Positions 33,660 through 42,236 of a DNA stretch of 64,000 bases are shown in pieces. The notes beneath the pieces are model-generated. The model did no database searches. It saw only the letters and a program-made list of their open reading frames with translations, and was not told where the DNA came from. Made by a program: the position numbers and the translations under genes. The DNA is from Streptomyces cellulosae (lineage in GTDB: Bacteria > Actinomycetota > Actinomycetes > Streptomycetales > Streptomycetaceae): positions 116,405 through 180,404 of the forward strand of contig BNBH01000002.1 of assembly GCA_014655195.1 (NCBI GenBank), given 5' to 3'. The first letter of the stretch is position 1; every line of letters starts with the position of its first letter.

Positions 33660-36208
33660 CAGGCCCCTGGCGCGCGACCGTCCTGGGCTCCCAGCTGGCC
33701 GAACTCCTGCGCAGGCCGGGCCGGTTCGCGGCCACCGGGGTGTCCCTGCTGATCGCCGCGTTCGTGGTCTTCGGGGCCGTCATGACCCAGCAGATCGTCA
33801 CCGCCACCGTCGTCGACCGGTTCCGCGGCACCCCCGACGCGGTGTCGCTGGTCGTCACGGGGAAGGACGCGGCGGACATCGGCAGGGCCGGTCCGGACGC
33901 GATCCGGTCGGCGCCCGGGGTCGCCGAGGCCGTCGGCCGGGTCGACGGCGGAGCCCCGGTCGGCGGAAGCGCCGCCGAACGCTACCTCGCCCTCGCCGCG
34001 GACCCCGGCTCCGGCGCCCTGGCGCGGGTGCGGCCGGTCGAGGGCAGCTACCCGTCCGGCCCGCGCCAACTCGCCGTCGACACCCATGCCGCCGAGGCGT
34101 ACGGACTCACCCCCGGCTCGACGCTCACCCTGCTGCTCCCCGCGTCCGACGGCGAGAGCACCCTGCACGTCCCGGTCGAGGTCACCGGCGTCGTCCGCTC
34201 CGCCGCCACCGGCACCGCCGAACCCACCGGGTACGCGCCCGGCCCCGACCTGCTGCGGCTGCTCGGCATACCGGGCTACTCCCGCGTCGACGTCCGCACG
34301 GACACCCCCGCCGCGGCCACGGAGGCGGCGGAGCGGATCCGGCAGGCCGTGCCCGGCGCGGTCGTACGGTCCGGGGACGAGGTGCGCGACGAGGAGGCCC
34401 GCGCGGCCGTCGCGGAGGCGGGCGACACCCTGGAACTGGCCGGCGTGTTCCTCGCCGTCGCGGTCGGCGCGGCCGTGCTCGTCGCCACCTCCACCTTCCG
34501 CATCGTCTTCGCCCGCCGCGTACGGCAGTTGGCGCTGCTGCGCGCCGTCGGCGCCACGTCCAGGCGGCTCGCGGCGGCCCTCGTCGCCGAAGGCGCGGTG
34601 GTCGGCCTGGTGGCCGGCGCGGCCGGCGTGCTCGCCGCCTGGGGCTGCGCCCGTCTCGTCCCGCCGGTGGCCCGCCACTTGGGACACGACCTGTCCGCCC
34701 CCGCCGCGCTCCCGCTGCCGCAGGCCGCCCCCACGGTGCTCGGCACCGGACTCCTCGCGGTCCTGGCGGTCCTCGCCCCGTCCCTCACCGCCTCCCGCGT
34801 CTCCCCGCTCCAGGCGCTGCGCACCGCCACGTCGGGGGAGAGCACGGTGAGCGGCACCGGGCGGACCGTGCTGGGCGTGCTGTGCGCGGCGGGCGCCGTA
34901 CTCCTCGCGTGGCAGCAGTACGCGGGGCTGCCCGAGCCGGGCGACACGGCGTACGACCGGTTGGCGGCACTGACCCTCGTGGTGGTCTCCGGCGGACTCG
35001 CCTTCCTCGCCCTGATCGCCCTGGGCCCCCTGCTGGTGCGGCCGGTGCTGTCGGCCCTCGCGGTGCCGCTGCGCCGCACGGGCGCGGCCGGGCGGCTGGC
35101 CGTCGCGGGCGTCGGGGGAGCGCCGGGGCGGGCCGCCTCGGTCTCGGTCGTGGTGGCGCTCGGCGTCTGCCTGGTCGGCTCGACCCTGACCTGCCTCGCG
35201 AGCCTGGACACCTACGAGCGGTACAAGCGGACGCTGGAGGCGCCCGCGGACTTCCGCCTGTACGCGGGGGAGGGCGGCACGCTGGACCGGACGCTCGCCG
35301 CCGACCTCGCCGCCCGCCCCGAACTGGCCGACGTGAGGGCGTTCCGTACGGCGGAGGTGACCGACGACGGCCGCACCGCGACCGTGTCCGACCTGGACCT
35401 CACCACCGTCCGCTCCGGGACCGGCCTGACCGCCCGCACCGGCGCCCTCGGCGAACTCGGCCCCGCGCGGGTCGTCGTGGACGCCGAGCACGCGCACCGC
35501 CTGGGCGTGGAGGCGGGGGACCGTGTGACGCTGACGTCCGAGGGCCGTTCCGTACGGCTCACCGTGGCGGCGACCCTGCCCGGCGCCGGACCCTACGGCG
35601 GCAACTTCTTCGTGACCCCGGCCGACCTCACACGCCTGGGGGCGGGCCCCGCGCCCACCCTGATCACCGCCGACGCCGCGACGGACGGCGCCGAGGGCCG
35701 CGCCCGCGCCCACCGGGCCGTCACCGAGACCCTCACCGGACCGGAACGCGGGGACGGCCGGGTCGTCGCCGAGGACGCGGCCACCCGCCCCGGCTCCGAC
35801 GACGACCTGCGCACGACGGCCACCACCGTGGTGCTGCTCCTCTGCCTGACCGTCCTGGTCGCGGTCGCGGGCGTCGCCACCACGGCGAGCCTCACCGTGG
35901 TCGAGCGCCGGCGGGAGTTCGGACTGCTGCGGGCCCTGGGCCTGGGCGGGGCGGCCGTGCACCGCATGGTCACCCTGGAGTGCGCCCTCCACGGCGTGCT
36001 GGGCGGAATCCTCGGCCTGGCACTGGGCCTGCCGTACTCATGGCTGGTGGTGCGGGCCGCCGAGGTGAGCGCACCGTTCACCGTGCCGGCGGGGCAGCTG
36101 GCGACGGTCCTCGCCGCCCTCGTCCTGGTGACCGCGGCGGCGGGCACGCTCCCCGCCCTGCGGGCCTCCCGCACCCCGCCGACGGTCGCCGTCGCCCAGG
36201 GCGACTGA
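33656..36208 (+). CDS. FtsX/MacB-type ABC permease, duplicated form
   Basis: An 850-residue membrane protein with two FtsX domains. A first span near residue 20-40 is followed by a large extracellular domain, then three spans (from about 255). A central pair of spans leads to a second extracellular domain (about 515-715), and a final set of three spans ends in the ATLPALRAS-type C-terminus (GTLPALRASRTPPTV). The layout matches actinobacterial mechanotransmission exporters, which work with the ATPase encoded four bases upstream. The substrate is unknown. Translationally coupled with the ATPase. Confidence 0.92.
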   Translation: MTGPWRATVLGSQLAELLRRPGRFAATGVSLLIAAFVVFGAVMTQQIVTATVVDRFRGTPDAVSLVVTGKDAADIGRAGPDAIRSAPGVAEAVGRVDGGAPVGGSAAERYLALAADPGSGALARVRPVEGSYPSGPRQLAVDTHAAEAYGLTPGSTLTLLLPASDGESTLHVPVEVTGVVRSAATGTAEPTGYAPGPDLLRLLGIPGYSRVDVRTDTPAAATEAAERIRQAVPGAVVRSGDEVRDEEARAAVAEAGDTLELAGVFLAVAVGAAVLVATSTFRIVFARRVRQLALLRAVGATSRRLAAALVAEGAVVGLVAGAAGVLAAWGCARLVPPVARHLGHDLSAPAALPLPQAAPTVLGTGLLAVLAVLAPSLTASRVSPLQALRTATSGESTVSGTGRTVLGVLCAAGAVLLAWQQYAGLPEPGDTAYDRLAALTLVVVSGGLAFLALIALGPLLVRPVLSALAVPLRRTGAAGRLAVAGVGGAPGRAASVSVVVALGVCLVGSTLTCLASLDTYERYKRTLEAPADFRLYAGEGGTLDRTLAADLAARPELADVRAFRTAEVTDDGRTATVSDLDLTTVRSGTGLTARTGALGELGPARVVVDAEHAHRLGVEAGDRVTLTSEGRSVRLTVAATLPGAGPYGGNFFVTPADLTRLGAGPAPTLITADAATDGAEGRARAHRAVTETLTGPERGDGRVVAEDAATRPGSDDDLRTTATTVVLLLCLTVLVAVAGVATTASLTVVERRREFGLLRALGLGGAAVHRMVTLECALHGVLGGILGLALGLPYSWLVVRAAEVSAPFTVPAGQLATVLAALVLVTAAAGTLPALRASRTPPTVAVAQGD

Positions 36209-36213
36209 ACGGG

Positions 36214-36474
36214 TCAGTAGGGGCCGACGTCTGCGTACCCGAGCAGAAGGATCACCGCGAGGACACAGCCGAGCACCAGGACCGTCGACACCCACGAGCG
36301 GTGGCGCCCCGCCGCCCCCCGGTGCTCGGGCTCGGCACGGAACGGCACCGGTCCGGGAGGGTTCTCCTTCCAGCGGGCGGCCAGCATCCGCGCGCGGGCC
36401 GAGGGCTCCTTGTGCGTGGCCCCCTCCGCCCACCGCAGATCGAACTCGCGCTCCTCGTCGTCCCGCTCGGACAT
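36214..36474 (-). CDS. Small membrane protein
   Basis: An 86-residue protein with an acidic, charged N-terminus (MSERDDEEREFDLRWAEG), a basic middle part and one C-terminal membrane span (VSTVLVLGCVLAVILLLGYADVG), so it is tail-anchored in layout. AAGG lies eight bases before the ATG at 36474. It converges with the permease gene, with only five bases between stops, and lies downstream of glnA on the same strand, separated by the glnA terminator. No family is recognised. Confidence 0.7.
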   Translation of the reverse strand: MSERDDEEREFDLRWAEGATHKEPSARARMLAARWKENPPGPVPFRAEPEHRGAAGRHRSWVSTVLVLGCVLAVILLLGYADVGPY

Positions 36475-36557
36475 CCCCGTGACCTTCTCTCGAACAACCG
36501 TGTCACTCCAAGCATCCCTCCCCCTGTACTTGGAAGGAAGCATTCCGGCCAACGCGA

Positions 36558-36594
36558 CCGCCCCCGCCCCTGGACGGACCAGGGACGGGGGCGG
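36558..36594 (-). terminator. glnA terminator
   Basis: A 16-bp stem with one mismatch (36558-36573 with 36579-36594) and 5-base loop, 36 bases beyond the glnA stop on the minus strand. Confidence 0.85.
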
Positions 36595-36630
36595 CGGGAG
36601 AACCGACGCGTCGGACGCGCGGGAGTCCGG

Positions 36631-38040
36631 TCACACGTCGAAGTACAGCTCGAACTCGTGCGGGTGCGGACGCAGCTGGAGCGGCGCGATCTCGTTCTGG
36701 CGCTTGTAGTCGATCCACGTCTCGATCAGGTCCGGCGTGAAGACGTCGCCCTGGAGGAGGAACTCGTGGTCGGCCTCGAGGCGGTCCAGGACCGCGCCGA
36801 GGGAGGTCGGGACCTGGGCCACGTTCGCGTGCTCCTCGGGAGCCAGCTCGTAGAGGTCCTTGTCGATCGGCTCGGCCGGCTCGATCTTGTTCTTGATGCC
36901 GTCCAGGCCGGCCAGCAGCAGCGCCGAGAAGGCCAGGTACGGGTTGCCGGAGGAGTCGGGCGCGCGGAACTCGACGCGCTTGGCCTTCGGGTTCGAGCCG
37001 GTGATCGGGATACGCATGGCCGCGGAGCGGTTGCGCTGCGAGTACACCAGGTTGATCGGCGCCTCGAAGCCCGGCACCAGACGGTGGTACGAGTTCACCG
37101 TCGGGTTGGTGAAGGCCAGCAGCGAGGGCGCGTGCTTGAGGATGCCGCCGATGTAGTAGCGGGCGGTGTCCGACAGGCCGGCGTAGCCCTGCTCGTCGTA
37201 GAACAGCGGCTCGCCGCCCGCCCACAGCGACTGGTGGACGTGCATGCCCGAGCCGTTGTCACCGAAGATCGGCTTCGGCATGAAGGTCGCCGTCTTGCCG
37301 TTACGCCAGGCGACGTTCTTCACGATGTACTTGAAGAGCTGCAGGTCGTCGGCGGCCGCGAGCAGCGTGTTGAACTTGTAGTTGATCTCGGCCTGGCCGG
37401 CGGTGCCCACCTCGTGGTGCTGGCGCTCGACCTGCAGGCCGGCCCGCTCGAGCTCCAGGGAGATCTCGGCGCGCAGGTCGGCGAAGTGGTCGACCGGCGG
37501 GACCGGGAAGTAACCGCCCTTGTAGCGGACCTTGTAACCGCGGTTGTCCTCCAGCGCACCGGTGTTCCAGGCGCCCGCCTCGGAGTCGATGTGGTAGAAG
37601 GACTCGTTCTCCGAGGTCTTGAAGCGCACGCTGTCGAACACGTAGAACTCGGCCTCGGGGCCGAAGAACGCGGTGTCGGCGATGCCCGTGGAGGCCAGGT
37701 ACGCCTCGGCCTTCTTCGCCACGTTGCGCGGGTCACGGGAGTACTGCTCGCCCGTGATCGGGTCGTGGATGAAGAAGTTGATGTTGACCGTCTTGTCACG
37801 GCGGAAGGGGTCGACCCGCGCGGTGGACAGGTCGGGCAGCAGCGCCATGTCGGACTCGTGGATGGCCTGGAAGCCGCGGATCGAGGAGCCGTCGAAGGCC
37901 AGCTCCTCGGCCGGGTCGAAGGCCGACGCCGGGATCGTGAAGTGCTGCATCACTCCCGGCAGGTCGCAGAAGCGGACGTCGATGAACTTGACGTCCTCGT
38001 CCGCGATGAACTTCTTGGCCTCGTCGGCGTTCTGGAACAT
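36631..38040 (-). CDS. glnA: Glutamine synthetase type I
   Basis: The main ATP-dependent glutamine synthetase, a 469-residue dodecamer subunit. The ATG at 38040 has AGGAGG six bases upstream. Typical sequences are [45 protein letters not shown] and [13 protein letters not shown]. Tyr397 in [11 protein letters not shown] is the adenylylation site, at the same number as in E. coli, so the product can be switched off by GlnE, whose gene opens this window. A GlnR box upstream predicts nitrogen control of transcription as well. A second enzyme, GSII, is encoded 9 kb away. Confidence 0.98.
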   Translation of the reverse strand: MFQNADEAKKFIADEDVKFIDVRFCDLPGVMQHFTIPASAFDPAEELAFDGSSIRGFQAIHESDMALLPDLSTARVDPFRRDKTVNINFFIHDPITGEQYSRDPRNVAKKAEAYLASTGIADTAFFGPEAEFYVFDSVRFKTSENESFYHIDSEAGAWNTGALEDNRGYKVRYKGGYFPVPPVDHFADLRAEISLELERAGLQVERQHHEVGTAGQAEINYKFNTLLAAADDLQLFKYIVKNVAWRNGKTATFMPKPIFGDNGSGMHVHQSLWAGGEPLFYDEQGYAGLSDTARYYIGGILKHAPSLLAFTNPTVNSYHRLVPGFEAPINLVYSQRNRSAAMRIPITGSNPKAKRVEFRAPDSSGNPYLAFSALLLAGLDGIKNKIEPAEPIDKDLYELAPEEHANVAQVPTSLGAVLDRLEADHEFLLQGDVFTPDLIETWIDYKRQNEIAPLQLRPHPHEFELYFDV

Positions 38041-38122
38041 CCAGCTCCTCCTACTCCCGACCGTCCCGCCGGGGTGGTAGATCGTTCGTGCGGCCAGTGC
38101 GGGGGGGCACACGCTGCACTCG

Positions 38123-38176
38123 ACCCTAGGGACGGGTCATTTCTCGGGCGTGACCCGTTTGTTTCGCACAAGTTAA
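38123..38176 (-). promoter_or_regulatory. glnA promoter with GlnR box
   Basis: On the minus strand: TTAAC, n6, GAAAC, n6, GTCAC, n6, GAAAT (38139-38176), the four half-site GlnR layout. Ten bases downstream is TAGGGT (38123-38128), a good -10 box. The -35 position falls inside the box and is not consensus, as expected for an activated promoter. The glnA start is about 83 bp further on. Confidence 0.8.
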
Positions 38177-38251
38177 CCGGCGCCTCTTTCACGGTAGCTC
38201 CGGCATACCCCGCCGTCTCCCGGTCATATCCGGTCGCAGTACCGTGGACGG

Positions 38252-38719
38252 GTGGACAACAGGCAAGCAATCGGATCATGGCTGTCCGGCCCCCGCGCGG
38301 CCATGGAAGAGGCCGGTGCCGACTTCGGTTACCGGGGCGAGCAGCTGGGGCTGCCGGAACACGGACCGGGCTCGATCGCACGCCCCGGCCGCAGGATCGG
38401 CGCCCTCGCCGTGGACTGGGGCCTGTGCCTTCTGATCGCATACGGTCTGTTCACCGACGGCTACGACGCCCGCACCGGCAACTGGGCGCTGCTGGTGTTC
38501 CTGGTGCTGAGCGTGCTCACCGTCGGCACCCTCGGCTTCACGCCCGGCAAGCGGCTCTTCGGACTGCGCGTGGTCGCCCTCGACACCGGCACGGTGCGGC
38601 CGCTGCGCGGTCTGCTCCGCTCGGTGCTGCTGTGCCTGGCCGTCCCCGCGCTCGTCTGGGACCGCGACGGCCGCGGCCTGCACGACCGGCTGGCCCGCAC
38701 GGTCGAGATCCGCGTCTGA
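38252..38719 (+). CDS. RDD-family membrane protein
   Basis: A 155-residue protein with an RDD domain: ARPGRRIGALAVDWGLCLLI carries the first Arg-Asp pair and span, then two or three further spans (WALLVFLVLSVLTVGTLGF, GFTPGKRLFGLRVV). RGLHDRLARTVE near the C-terminus supplies the second Asp. RDD proteins are small membrane proteins of largely unknown role, sometimes linked to ion exchange. The GTG start lies in a region without a clear ribosome binding site, so the message may be leaderless. It is divergent from glnA. Confidence 0.85.
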   Translation: MDNRQAIGSWLSGPRAAMEEAGADFGYRGEQLGLPEHGPGSIARPGRRIGALAVDWGLCLLIAYGLFTDGYDARTGNWALLVFLVLSVLTVGTLGFTPGKRLFGLRVVALDTGTVRPLRGLLRSVLLCLAVPALVWDRDGRGLHDRLARTVEIRV

Positions 38720-38723
38720 GACC

Positions 38724-38790
38724 GAGGCGCGCGACGGCACGAGCAGAGGCGCGCACACGGCACGAGGAGAGGCGCGCGACGGCACGAGGA
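38724..38790 (+). repeat. Three tandem 22-23 bp repeats
   Basis: Units 38724-38745, 38746-38768 and 38769-38790 begin GAGGCGCGC and end GGCACGAG plus CA or GA. They begin five bases after the RDD stop and run directly into the terminator, whose left arm reuses the last unit's CACGAGGA. Confidence 0.8.
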
Positions 38791-38832
38791 AGGGCGCCGG
38801 GAATCCTGGGATTCCCGGCGCCCTTCCTCGTG
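38783..38832. terminator. Strong bidirectional terminator
   Basis: A perfect 24-bp stem (38783-38806 with 38809-38832) between the convergent RDD and DUF4191 genes. It is among the strongest hairpins in the window. Confidence 0.92.
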
Positions 38833-38850
38833 CGTCGTGGCCTGCGGGGC

Positions 38851-39555
38851 TCAGCGGCCCCGCTGACCGCCGCCCTTCGGCAGCTTCATGCCCTTCGGCA
38901 TCGGCCCCTTCGGCAGCGGCATGTTGCTCATCAGGTCGCCCAGCGCGCGCAGCCGGTCGTTGGTCGCGGTGACCTGCGGGCCGGTGAGGACGCGCGGCAG
39001 CTTCAGCATGGTGGTGCGGAGCTTCTTCAGCTCCACCTGTCCCTCGCCGGTGCCCACGATCAGGTCGTGCACGGGCACGTCCGCGACGATGCGGTTCATC
39101 CGCTTCTTCTCGGCGGCCAGCAGGCTCTTCACCCGGTTCGGGTTGCCCTCGGCGACCAGCACGATGCCGGCCTTGCCGACCGCGCGGTGCACCACGTCCT
39201 GGTTGCGGTTCATCGCGACCGCCGGGGTCGTCGTCCAGCCTCGGCCGATGTTGTCGAGCACCGCCGCGGCGGCGCCCGGCTGTCCCTCCATCTGACCGAA
39301 GGCAGCCCGTTCGGCACGGCGGCCGAACACGATCGCCGTCGCGAGGAAGGCGAGCAGGAAGCCCAGAAGGCCGAGATAGATGGGGTGCCCGATCAAGAAA
39401 CCGATCGCGAGGAAGACACCGAAGGTGACGATTCCGACAGCCGCGAGTACAAGACCGATCTTCTTGTCGGCCCTGCGGGTCATCTTGTAGGTCAGGGCGA
39501 TCTGCTTCAGTCGCCCGGGGTTCGCAGCGTCCGCTGCGGTTTCCTTCCTCGCCAT
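38851..39555 (-). CDS. DUF4191 membrane protein
   Basis: A 234-residue protein conserved in actinobacteria. It has a basic cytoplasmic N-terminus (NPGRLKQIALTYKMTRRADKK), two adjacent membrane spans (IGLVLAAVGIVTFGVFLAIGF and IYLGLLGFLLAFLATAIVF) and a soluble C-terminal domain (GQPGAAAAVLDNIGRGW, KAGIVLVAEGNPNRVKSLLA) ending in a Lys/Gly/Met-rich tail. DUF4191 genes are commonly next to lipA, as here, but no function is established. A link to lipoylation is guesswork from position. Confidence 0.88.
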   Translation of the reverse strand: MARKETAADAANPGRLKQIALTYKMTRRADKKIGLVLAAVGIVTFGVFLAIGFLIGHPIYLGLLGFLLAFLATAIVFGRRAERAAFGQMEGQPGAAAAVLDNIGRGWTTTPAVAMNRNQDVVHRAVGKAGIVLVAEGNPNRVKSLLAAEKKRMNRIVADVPVHDLIVGTGEGQVELKKLRTTMLKLPRVLTGPQVTATNDRLRALGDLMSNMPLPKGPMPKGMKLPKGGGQRGR

Positions 39556-39636
39556 GGCATGAAGTCTACGTGTCCCCCGCAGCGCCTTCGACGGCAGTGC
39601 CGGGGTCGGTCCTGAGCGGGCGGGGCGGGCCGGGGC

Positions 39637-39837
39637 TCAGAGGCGGGTGACGAGGCTCTGGTCGAGGACGCGCTGCGCCTCGACCCGGTCCTTGGCGCGG
39701 CGGCGGTCCTCCAGCACGGACGTCCAGGCGTTGCGCCGTGCGGTGCGCTGGCCGCCGCTCATCAGCAGGGACTCGACGGCGCGCAGAGCGGTGGTGAGGG
39801 ACGGGATGGCGGTGGCGCGGACGGGCGCGGCCTGCAT
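39637..39837 (-). CDS. Conserved small streptomycete protein
   Basis: A 66-residue mostly helical protein (ATAIPSLTTALRAVESLLMS, then ARRNAWTSVLEDRRRAKDRV) ending QRVLDQSLVTRL. It has no Cys, signal or membrane segment. GAGGGA lies about ten bases before the ATG. It sits between lipA and the DUF4191 gene, all on the minus strand. The upstream 100 bp contain four GTnAC-like half-sites. I recall similar small proteins next to lipA in other streptomycetes; the function is unknown. Confidence 0.75.
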   Translation of the reverse strand: MQAAPVRATAIPSLTTALRAVESLLMSGGQRTARRNAWTSVLEDRRRAKDRVEAQRVLDQSLVTRL

Positions 39838-39882
39838 GGTGACGGTCTCCCTCGATGCCGGCGGGCAATGGTGGCGTGCGGT

Positions 39883-39920
39883 GATACCAGGGTCACTGCC
39901 TGGTGTTACCAGGGCGTGAC
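39883..39920 (-). promoter_or_regulatory. Cluster of GTnAC half-sites upstream of the 66-residue gene
   Basis: On the minus strand GTCAC (39916-39920), GTAAC (39905-39909), GTGAC (39892-39896) and GTATC (39883-39887). The first pair has the 11-bp phase of GlnR and PhoP boxes; the later ones are off phase. A CCTGGTAnCACC direct repeat overlaps it. Confidence 0.4.
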
Positions 39921-39970
39921 CGACCGGTCAAACAGGCATGAAGCCTTCGCGACGGGGCCCGGGACGCCGA

Positions 39971-40017
39971 CGCGGCCCCGGCCTGTGCCCTCAACTGGGA
40001 GGACGGCCGGGACCGCG
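39971..40017 (-). terminator. Possible lipA terminator
   Basis: A 13-bp stem with one mismatch (39971-39983 with 40005-40017) and a 21-base loop, about 90 bases beyond the lipA stop. A smaller 7-bp hairpin (GCGGGGC/GCCCCGC) at 40081-40096 is closer and may act first. Confidence 0.45.
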
Positions 40018-40106
40018 TTCTCTCGGCCACTACCCGCGGGTAGGGCCTTGTGCGTGAATTCACAGCATGACGACGGGGAAGCGGGGCAGGCCCCGCACCG
40101 GCGTGC

Positions 40107-41072
40107 TCAGACCGCCTGGGAGGCCACGAACGCGCCGCGCTTCTCGATCGCCATCTGGTACAGCCGCCCCGCGCGGTACGAGGAACGGACCAGCGGCCCG
40201 GACATCACACCGGAGAAGCCGATCTGCTCGGCCTCCTCCTTCAGCTCCACGAACTCCTGCGGCTTCACCCAGCGCTCCACGGGGTGGTGGCGCACGGAGG
40301 GGCGCAGGTACTGGGTGATGGTGACCAGCTCGCAGCCCGCGTCGTGCAGCTGCTTCAGCGCCTCGCTGACCTCCTCGCGGGTCTCGCCCATGCCGAGGAT
40401 CAGGTTGGACTTGGTGACCAGGCCGTAGTCGCGGGCCTCGGTGATGACCTTCAGGGAGCGCTCGTAGCGGAAGCCGGGGCGGATGCGCTTGAAGATGCGG
40501 GGGACCGTCTCCACGTTGTGCGCGAACACCTCGGGGCGGGAGGAGAAGACCTCCGCGAGCTGCTCGGGGACGGCGTTGAAGTCGGGGGCCAGGAGCTCGA
40601 CCTTGGTGCGGCCCTCGGCGCGGTCCGCCGTCTGCGCGTGGATCTGGCGCACGGTCTCCGCGTACAGCCAGGCGCCGCCGTCCTCCAGGTCGTCGCGGGC
40701 GACGCCGGTGATCGTGGCGTAGTTCAGGTCCATCGTGACGACCGACTCGCCGACGCGGCGCGGCTCGTCCCGGTCCAGGGCCTCGGGCTTGCCGGTGTCG
40801 ATCTGGCAGAAGTCGCAGCGCCGGGTGCACTGGTCGCCGCCGATGAGGAAGGTCGCCTCGCGGTCCTCCCAGCACTCGTAGATGTTGGGACAGCCGGCTT
40901 CCTGGCAGACGGTGTGCAGACCCTCGCTCTTGACCAGGTTCTGCATCTTGGAGTACTCGGGGCCCATTTTCGCCCGGGTCTTGATCCACTCGGGCTTGCG
41001 CTCGATGGGGGTCTGGCTGTTGCGGACCTCCAGGCGCAGCATCTTGCGTCCGTCGGGTGCGACTGCGGACAC
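40107..41072 (-). CDS. lipA: Lipoyl synthase
   Basis: A radical SAM enzyme that inserts two sulphur atoms into octanoyl groups on lipoyl domains. The 321 residues contain both iron-sulphur motifs: the auxiliary cluster Cys56, Cys61 and Cys67 ([12 protein letters not shown]), and the radical SAM cluster Cys82, Cys86 and Cys89 (CTRRCDFC). The C-terminal [11 protein letters not shown] carries the third conserved Ser/Arg element. The GTG start has TAGGAG six bases upstream. It lies 72 bases after lipB on the same strand. Its product is needed by the E2 subunit SucB encoded 15 kb away. Confidence 0.97.
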   Translation of the reverse strand: MSAVAPDGRKMLRLEVRNSQTPIERKPEWIKTRAKMGPEYSKMQNLVKSEGLHTVCQEAGCPNIYECWEDREATFLIGGDQCTRRCDFCQIDTGKPEALDRDEPRRVGESVVTMDLNYATITGVARDDLEDGGAWLYAETVRQIHAQTADRAEGRTKVELLAPDFNAVPEQLAEVFSSRPEVFAHNVETVPRIFKRIRPGFRYERSLKVITEARDYGLVTKSNLILGMGETREEVSEALKQLHDAGCELVTITQYLRPSVRHHPVERWVKPQEFVELKEEAEQIGFSGVMSGPLVRSSYRAGRLYQMAIEKRGAFVASQAV

Positions 41073-41144
41073 GACCGGCTCCTAGCGATTGATTCTTCGG
41101 CGTCGTCAAGCGTACGCCCGTGGATGTGAAAGCCCGGAGGGCCC

Positions 41145-41963
41145 TCAGACGCCGGACGTGGTGACGGCCGCGGGGGCCTTCTCGACCACGCGGGGCTTCA
41201 GGTCGGCGTTCTCCAGGACGTCCTTCAGGTGGCGCTCCACGACGGGCAGCACCTCCTCGATCGTGACGTCGCGGCCCAGCTCGTTCGCCAGGGAGGCGAC
41301 GCCCGCGTCCCGGATGCCGCACGGGATGATCTTGTCGAACCACTTGTTGTCGGGGTTCACGTTCAGTGCGAAACCGTGCATGGTGACGCCCTTGGCGACC
41401 CGGATGCCGATGGCGGCGATCTTGCGGTCCTCGCGGCGCTGGCCGGCGTTGGACGGGGCGTACTCCGGGCCGTTGAGCCGGGGGTCGAACTCCTCGTCGT
41501 GCAGCCGCGGGTCGAAGTCCAGGGAGAGCCCGCCGAGGGAGGGGCGCCGCTCGACCGGGTCGCCGAGGACCCAGACCCCGCTGCGGCCCTCGACCCGGGT
41601 GGTCTCCAGGCCGAACTCCGCGCAGGTGCGGATCAGGGCCTCCTCCAGGCGCCGCACATGGGCGACCACGTCCACCGGGCGGGGCAGCTTCTGGATCGGG
41701 TAGCCGACCAGCTGGCCGGGGCCGTGCCAGGTGATCTTGCCGCCGCGGTCCACGTCGATGACGGGGGTGCCGTCGAGGGGCCGTTCGCTCTCCTCGGTGC
41801 GCCGCCCGGCGGTGTAGACCGGCGGGTGCTCCAGCAGGAGCACGGTGTCGGGCACCTCGTCGGCGAACCGCGCGGCGTGCACCCGGCGCTGCTCGTCCCA
41901 GGCCACCTGGTAGTCGACCGCCTCGTCGCCGAAGCCCATCCGGACGAACCGCAACTCACCCAC
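41145..41963 (-). CDS. lipB: Octanoyltransferase
   Basis: Transfers octanoate from acyl carrier protein to lipoyl-domain lysines, the step before LipA. The 272-residue protein has the family patterns [46 protein letters not shown] (catalytic Lys) and [15 protein letters not shown] (acyl-accepting Cys). The GTG start has GGGAGG eight bases upstream. It is first in the lipB-lipA pair. Confidence 0.96.
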   Translation of the reverse strand: MGELRFVRMGFGDEAVDYQVAWDEQRRVHAARFADEVPDTVLLLEHPPVYTAGRRTEESERPLDGTPVIDVDRGGKITWHGPGQLVGYPIQKLPRPVDVVAHVRRLEEALIRTCAEFGLETTRVEGRSGVWVLGDPVERRPSLGGLSLDFDPRLHDEEFDPRLNGPEYAPSNAGQRREDRKIAAIGIRVAKGVTMHGFALNVNPDNKWFDKIIPCGIRDAGVASLANELGRDVTIEEVLPVVERHLKDVLENADLKPRVVEKAPAAVTTSGV

Positions 41964-42236
41964 GGCAAACGCCTCCCTCGAAGGTCGTCAGGCGCGAAAC
42001 ACGCCCACGCCACTGTACGACCGTTCGACGGACCTCCCGCTGTCGGCAGTCACCAGGGCTGCCCGCCCTCAGTCGTCAGCTTCGGACCAATCCTCACACG
42101 ATCGGATGAATGGTCGTTGATCTCTGCGATCGGGTGCTCACTCTCCGCTACATTCGCGCCGACCACGAGGCCATAAGGGCTGCTCACAGGCAATCCGGAC
42201 AGAGCAACAGCCGGAAGGCAGGAGACCGCACCGCAG

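Noticed and set aside
38724..38790. Tandem repeats as a CRISPR remnant
   Set aside because: The units are contiguous without spacers, and no cas genes are present.
34882..39615. Long plus-strand open frame across the permease, glnA and DUF4191 regions
   Set aside because: It reads through real genes on both strands and two terminators and has no domain.
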